Assembly: GCA_021014945.1 (NCBI GenBank)
Contig: MU266339.1
Location: forward strand, 124,001-188,000
Source: Leucogyrophana mollusca
Taxonomy: Eukaryota > Basidiomycota > Agaricomycetes > Boletales
DNA: 64,000 bases
Direction of reading: 5' to 3'
Shown piece after piece: positions 58,914-64,000 of this stretch. The position numbers and the translations under genes are program-made. The notes below the pieces were generated by a model. That model was not told the DNA's origin. It did not search any database and saw nothing but the letters and a program-made list of their open reading frames with translations. Numbering within the stretch: position 1 is the first letter of the stretch; every line of letters begins with the position of its first letter.

Positions 58914-59890
58914 ATGGCTGACTCGCAACCCACTAACTATGCCGAATATCTCGAGATTCATTCTCTCGCTGGAGCTGTTATATTCGCAATCCTCTATCTT
59001 CCTGTCCTCGCCTTTTTCGTGACGAAGGCCTTTGCACGACCGACGTACGTGTACATCATCCTATGTCTCTTTGCTACCAGTGGGTTCTCCCTTCGTATAA
59101 TGGATTCTTCCGGTCGGTGGACTAACTGGCGAACGTACTATAGTCCGGGTCACGGCGTTCATTCTGCGCGCGATACTCACCCGCGTGTACGCTGATCAAA
59201 CCAACTTATCATTTTTCCTCGCGTACGAAATCATATACAACGTCGGTTTCTTCGGTTTACTGTATTCGACATACACCCTGGGTGCGGATCGGTATGTCCA
59301 TGGTTTAGTTTTAAGTGGGGAATACCGTGTAACCCAAATCTTGCAGTGATGCCTTTGCTAGGAATGATAACATCATCTCGCGCATCATCCAAAAACGCTT
59401 CCTGTTCCGTCTTTGTCTCATGGCAGCTGTTGCCATTGGTATCACTGGTGCTGTTCAGTCGAGTTCAGGTGGCTCAACAAGCTCGGTGAACACCGGTATC
59501 ACACTCCGCAAAGTTGGAATCTACATTTTCCTCGTCTGTGCGATCCTCGTGCTCCTGCAGACGATCTACCTCGTATGGTCAGAATCTACCCGTAAGTTGT
59601 TATTTTCCGTGAGACACCTGGCTTGTTCTGACAGACAAATAGATGGTGGATACCGTGATTCCGCCGCAGGTTTCGGTGCTTCGCACGGACCCTTTATCCT
59701 TATGGCAATTGCCATCCTCCTTATCATCCGCGAGGCCTTCTTTACCGCCACGTCAAATAATACGACAGAGCAAAACAAGGAAGGGATTTGGTTCCCGCTC
59801 GCTGCGCTCACCGAGTACCTTGCTGTTCTGTGCTTTGCTGCACCTGGGCTTGTGCCCGCACGGTCCGAGATCCCGCAGGAGAAGGTATGA
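58914..59890 (+). CDS. Multi-helix membrane protein of unknown function
   Basis: Four exons: 58914-59079, 59144-59291, 59347-59591 and 59643-59890; 268 residues. About seven hydrophobic helices are visible, including AGAVIFAILYLPVLAFFVTK, YVYIILCLFATIRVTAFILR, FLAYEIIYNVGFFGLLYSTY, FRLCLMAAVAIGITGAV, GIYIFLVCAILVLLQTIYLV, PFILMAIAILLIIREAFFTA and ALTEYLAVLCFAAPGLVPAR. The Arg-rich turn after helix 3 and the REAFF motif recall fungal seven-helix hypothetical families (perhaps the DUF7702 type), but I am not certain of the family. The hydrophobic N-terminus follows a short polar segment (MADSQPTNYAEYLEI), so it is not a cleaved signal peptide. Confidence 0.8.
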
Positions 59891-60312
59891 GAGAAAAGTC
59901 TGACATCGGCTCGAGGTTTAGTGTGCTCCGTTTGGTCCGAAAATATCGTATGCAGCACTGTAGTAAACATTCATTACTTCTGTTGGGCCTTTAGGTTACT
60001 GTTTGCTCGACCCTATCTATTATTTCAGGCATCCGCAATGGCCTGCGTGCATGTCTCCCGATTGTGTGGACTACACATGTTTTTGTGGCTTCTTGTCTCT
60101 GAGGTATATGTTTTCGGAATCGGTCATACGGGGTGGCGGAGAGAAATGAGCGCCTGAGAGCCGGGGTTTGTTGCTAGCTCTCAGCCATCCACACGTTGTC
60201 CTCTTTTTTTGTCTTTGCCCTCTGGTTTACAGAGATCGCTGAGATATTCCACTATACGGTTCACCATCAGAACTAATCAAAGGGCAAGAGAAATCTGTAA
60301 AATATAGGAACA
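59891..60312. other. Intergenic region between the membrane protein and YTH genes
   Basis: Tandem spacer holding a 3' region and the YTH gene promoter. No coding region is seen. Confidence 0.4.
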
Positions 60313-63138
60313 ATGTCGACCCAGCCCGCGCATCCTATTTCACCCCCTCCTGTACCGGGATCTCCTCCATCGACCGGGATACGGCGCCATCATACGATCT
60401 CTGCATCATCTCGCACAGCGAGGGCTGGTGCTCGTGCCCCAATCTCAGAAGAAACCCAGGAGCAGCAACTGTGGAATGATGATGAACCCGTCGACGAAGA
60501 CTGGGTCGGAGGGGTTGGCGCAGTAGGAGAGAAAACATCCTTGCACAGGCAGAGTTCTCTCCCAACAAGATATAACCGAGGTACACTCATTCTAATATGC
60601 GAAATTCTGCATTCGACCCATACCCATTTGTCCCCATCCTTTTAGCGCTCCATGGGCAAAGTTCGAGGCAGGCTGGGAATCTCACTCCAAGAACTATGAA
60701 TAGTTTATCCGCCATCGCTGGACACGAAGGCGATGAAGAAGACTGGGAAAGCGATATGAAGGGGTTTCAGAACGAAGACGAGGTAGCTGCTCTTTTTATA
60801 CCTCCTAATCCCTCCACATCCTCGGCGATCTCCAAAGCCTGGTGACGCCAGACCTATTTTCTGTTTCACTCCGCGCTAGCCCAACTTTATGCTCACGCTG
60901 TTTTCCATAGCACGACATGTCTACTCCTGAGCCTGCGCAGCACCAGCAGGTCGCCGATGCGCAGTCGCAATCGTCGACCGGCAACCCATCCCCACTTTCA
61001 CCGCATTTTGCTGTAGCGCATGTTCCGTCCCCGCCACCCGCAGCGTCAGGCGTCCGACGGCACCAAAGTTTGACTTATGGAGCCCAGACTGGCGGTGTCA
61101 GGCAAATGAGTTCTGCTGGGCTCAAGCGTGCGGGTACGCTTCAAGGAGGGCCCAGGCACCCAACTGTTGGTCACAGCCCGAGTCCTCCTAACGGTGAGGA
61201 CGAATACGACGAAGAGCAAGAGCTTGTGAACCCGTATGAAGAAGAGGAGTCGTACTTCCCCTCACGCTCCCCTCCTCCCAACCAGCAGTACGGAGGTCAA
61301 GGACAAGGCCAGTACCCCACCAGCCCAATGGGACGGGGATCACCTTGGAACACCCCGGGTGGTGGTGGTGAATGGCGAACGCCTGGTGGTACCGCTTATA
61401 CAACTGGAGGGAATACAGGCATTGACGACATTTCGCGCGCTCTTTCTGCGCTGGAGGTCAACAACAACGCGAACCACATTTACCACAACAACGGTGGCTA
61501 TCAGAGCGGCCAGTCTGCGCATCCCCCGCGATTTAATCCTCAGCATCCCCCCGCTCTCTCGTCCGGTGTTCAACGGCACAATGCCTTAAGAGGCAGTGGG
61601 TCATCCGGAAAGCTGCAGCTGATGACGGATCTTGATGGTCGCAAGACTCCCGTGGGACAAAATACTACAGGGCCTGTCAGCGCCTCTGCGTATGTTCAAG
61701 GCCAACAGCAGCAGCAGCAACGTGGTGCGGGCAGTAGCGAGGGCGGGGACCGTGCGCTTACCGCTACGGCTGCGACGACGTGGGAGCAAAAGGACAAGCT
61801 TCTCGGTCAACGTACCTCTAACCCCAACCTGAACTATGGTTATAACCAGAATCAGAAGGGCAATATCCCGAATGTCCCGCCGATTCCTGCACAGTATCTC
61901 AATCAGCAAGGTGGTGCACAGGCCCCGAGGATGGGGTCATCATTTGGGCAAGGGCAGGGTCAGCAGGGCCAGAATGAAGGCGGCACGCAGCCAATGCCAG
62001 GATTCATCAACTCCCCGGTCGACGTCCCCTCTCTCATTGCTGCGAAGGGATATAATCCCGCCAACTTTGACATTCGACCTCCCTTTGTGAGTACATGTTG
62101 TAATATCATGTTTGAACGCTGAATGTTTACGGAATTGAAGGCACGTTACTTTGTTATCAAATCGTACACTGAGGACGATGTGCACAAGTCCTTGAAGTAT
62201 GAAATCTGGAGTTCTACCGACCCTGGGAATAAGCGGCTCGACAAGGCTTTCAAGGAATGTGCTGGGAGAGGACCGATATATCTCTTCTTCAGTGTCAATG
62301 CAAGGTGAGCTATATTAGTCGCAAGGTTTGTTCATCTAGAATGTTGACGCATCATTCCAGCGGTCATTTTTGTGGTATGGCTGAAATGCTAACTCCGGTG
62401 AGCTTCCCCGTCGATACTATGAATATCCGGATAAGATTGACGCTCCATAGGTCGATTACACGAGGAGCAGTACGGTATGGGCATCCGACAAATGGAAAGG
62501 TGTCTTCAAAGTCCGGTGGATCTTCGTCCGTGACATTCCAAACGCCAACCTCCGTCACATCCGCTTGAAGTTCGTAACTGTTGATCACGTTGTTGGCTAG
62601 GTTGGCTGAATTGACTGTATAGTAACACCCAAGAGCGTAAACCAGTAACGAACTCGAGGGACACCCAGGAGCTTTTGCCCGATGCTGGCCAGGAAATGCT
62701 CCGCATCTTCCACTCTCACCCCGCTAGGACCTCGCTTTTGCAGGACTTTGCTTTTTACGAGGTAGGCCCTGTCGACGTACATATTCTGCGGTGCCTCATG
62801 TCCAGTTCCAGTTGCAAGCTATGCAAAAAGTCCAGGTTCAAGGCAGCGGCTCCGGGTCCGATGGGCCTACCCCACAGTCCCAATCACCTCCCCCGCAGCA
62901 AAACATGTTCACCATGGCGAACATGGCGAACGCCAACGCCATGTATGGTGCGATGTCGCCTGGGATGGGTGGAATGTCCCCCACCATGTTGCAGATGCAG
63001 ATGCAAATGGGTATGATGAACCCGCAGTTTGGAATGCCGCAGACACATGCCATGCACCAAAGTGTCATGCGTCATCCGAGCCCGGGACCGACAGGCCAAC
63101 AGAATTTCATGAGCATGGGCGGCGTTCCATACCAATGA
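60313..63138 (+). CDS. YTH-domain N6-methyladenosine mRNA reader
   Basis: YTH proteins bind m6A in mRNA and steer decay or translation. Eight exons, about 790 residues, from ATG 60313. The first three exons (60313-60580, 60646-60782, from 60911) encode a disordered N-terminus with [18 protein letters not shown] and [21 protein letters not shown] join exon 2 to exon 3 with a 128-nt phase-0 intron; otherwise a separate gene could start at ATG 60917. A Gln/Gly/Asn/Pro-rich stretch follows. The YTH domain is [86 protein letters not shown] and [20 protein letters not shown]. The three cage tryptophans (EIW, VW, KW) are present, as in YTHDF proteins. The tail is Met/Gln-rich. Confidence 0.95.
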
Positions 63139-63888
63139 GCTGACTGTCTTCTCAAATAACCCACCCGAGGGATAGGCGGGATCGACAAAAGTATTATGAT
63201 CGCTAACGTTGTATAGATCTTTGCTCTTTGATTTCGAACGATCTAATCGACAAAACATATCCGTCCGCCTCTTCCTTGTGTGTGCCATGCTCCCTTCTAC
63301 GTCTTTTCATGTCTACCTAATCTTGTACGAGTACAGCCTTCTATCCCTCTTCAACGATTGTGTTTCTTACTCATGTTATCTGTCACCTTCCTTCCCTCCC
63401 ACATTCCCCCACTTCACTCCACCCCTTAATCGTACTAGTTGCTCCCCTACGTTTCTGTTACCCTACTTTACACCTTTCTTTTTTACATTGCAGCTGCACA
63501 AACGGCCATGGACATGGGACACTAAATGGACGTGGATATCCGGGTGTTCGCTAGGTTGTAATTTTCATTGTTGTGTTACTATCTATCTCCACTGTTATCG
63601 TTTGCTTCAATATTGCCAGTCAGTTCTTTTCTTCCAGACCAGGTTGACTACCTATTGGGGAAGAGCGCGACGCCGTCGTGTCCACGCCACCGTGTTCGAG
63701 TTACGCTAAGTATACTGACGACCCCGACCCAGTGTTTCTATATAGGCGCTGGGCGGCACTTGCACTATCTTAAGATGATCTAGAGACAAGCGCTAAATGA
63801 CGCGCTCTCTCTTCTTCAAAGACCGCGGTAAGCCGCTGCTTGGTTGAAGTTCTCTCCCCACCAGTTCACAGGATCGAGCCTTGCAACC
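63139..63888. other. Intergenic region, 0.75 kb
   Basis: 3' region of the YTH gene and promoter of the next gene. A pyrimidine-rich stretch lies at about 63385-63490. The open frames (63209-63709, 63360-63554) follow this base bias and are not supported as genes. Confidence 0.4.
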
Positions 63889-64000
63889 ATGATCGGTGAG
63901 CGGGTGGTACCCGTTCGTGTGGTGGACCAAACGACGAAGTTGCCAATGGAGCTTTGGCATGAAGTTATCAGCTATCTTCCTGACAAAGACGTCCGCAATT
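63889..64000 (+). CDS. F-box protein, N-terminal fragment (cut by window edge)
   Basis: ATG 63889 opens a frame running to the right edge. After a short leader (MIGERVVPVRVVDQTTK) it reads LPMELWHEVISYLPDKDVRN, a typical F-box first helix of the kind found in the very large Agaricomycete F-box families. Such proteins link substrates to Skp1-cullin ubiquitin ligases. The substrate-binding part lies outside the window. A splice donor (ggtgagc) just after ATG ATC could move the start, so the first 17 residues are uncertain. Confidence 0.65.
   Translation, partial: MIGERVVPVRVVDQTTKLPMELWHEVISYLPDKDVRN

Overview
The window is nuclear DNA of a basidiomycete fungus, most likely a mushroom-forming Agaricomycete. 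Genes are dense and sit on both strands. Nearly every gene is cut by short GT...AG introns, mostly 48-72 nt, often with CTRAC/CTAAT-like branch points. Three genes belong to seven-helix membrane families expanded in mushrooms (DUF6533 and DUF6534 types). I see no bacterial operon, rRNA, tRNA, CRISPR array or intact transposon. All gene models here were spliced by eye: a shift of a few bases at some junctions and start codons is possible, but reading frame continuity was checked for most of them.

Left part (1-23 kb), mostly conserved housekeeping genes: mitochondrial tRNA 2-thiouridylase (cut by the left edge) and ELP3, head to head; MDM12 of the ER-mitochondria tether, tail to tail with ELP3; a tiny HYPK-like gene; a UDP-galactose-type Golgi transporter; mitoribosomal MRP51; the nonsense-mediated decay helicase UPF1; the centromere protein CENP-C/Mif2; a Golgi apyrase (YND1); and a 9-exon nuclear protein with two PWWP/Tudor-like modules.

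Middle part (23-49 kb), less conserved: a DUF6533 seven-helix protein, a disordered Ser/His/Pro-rich protein, a small GPI-anchored secreted protein, a Zn2Cys6 transcription factor, a 5.7-kb stretch without recognisable genes, the F-box/WD40 protein CDC4, a cysteine-rich zinc-binding protein of unknown role, and two tandem DUF6534 seven-helix paralogues with the same exon pattern.

Right part (49-64 kb): lumazine synthase RIB4 and nucleolar SRP40 (divergent), a SIRT5-like NAD-dependent deacylase whose stop codon shares bases with that of SRP40, an alpha/beta hydrolase, tRNA(Ile)-lysidine synthase, a multi-helix membrane protein, a YTH-domain m6A reader, and the start of an F-box protein cut by the right edge.

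Themes: three enzymes that modify the tRNA wobble base (2-thiouridine, Elongator, lysidine), two mRNA fate factors (UPF1, YTH), and several mitochondrial proteins. The most notable items beyond known families are the double PWWP/Tudor-like protein, the Cys-rich protein, a TGTCAC/GTGACA motif shared by three promoters, a perfect palindrome over a stop codon, and several introns whose length is a multiple of three and which lack in-frame stops.
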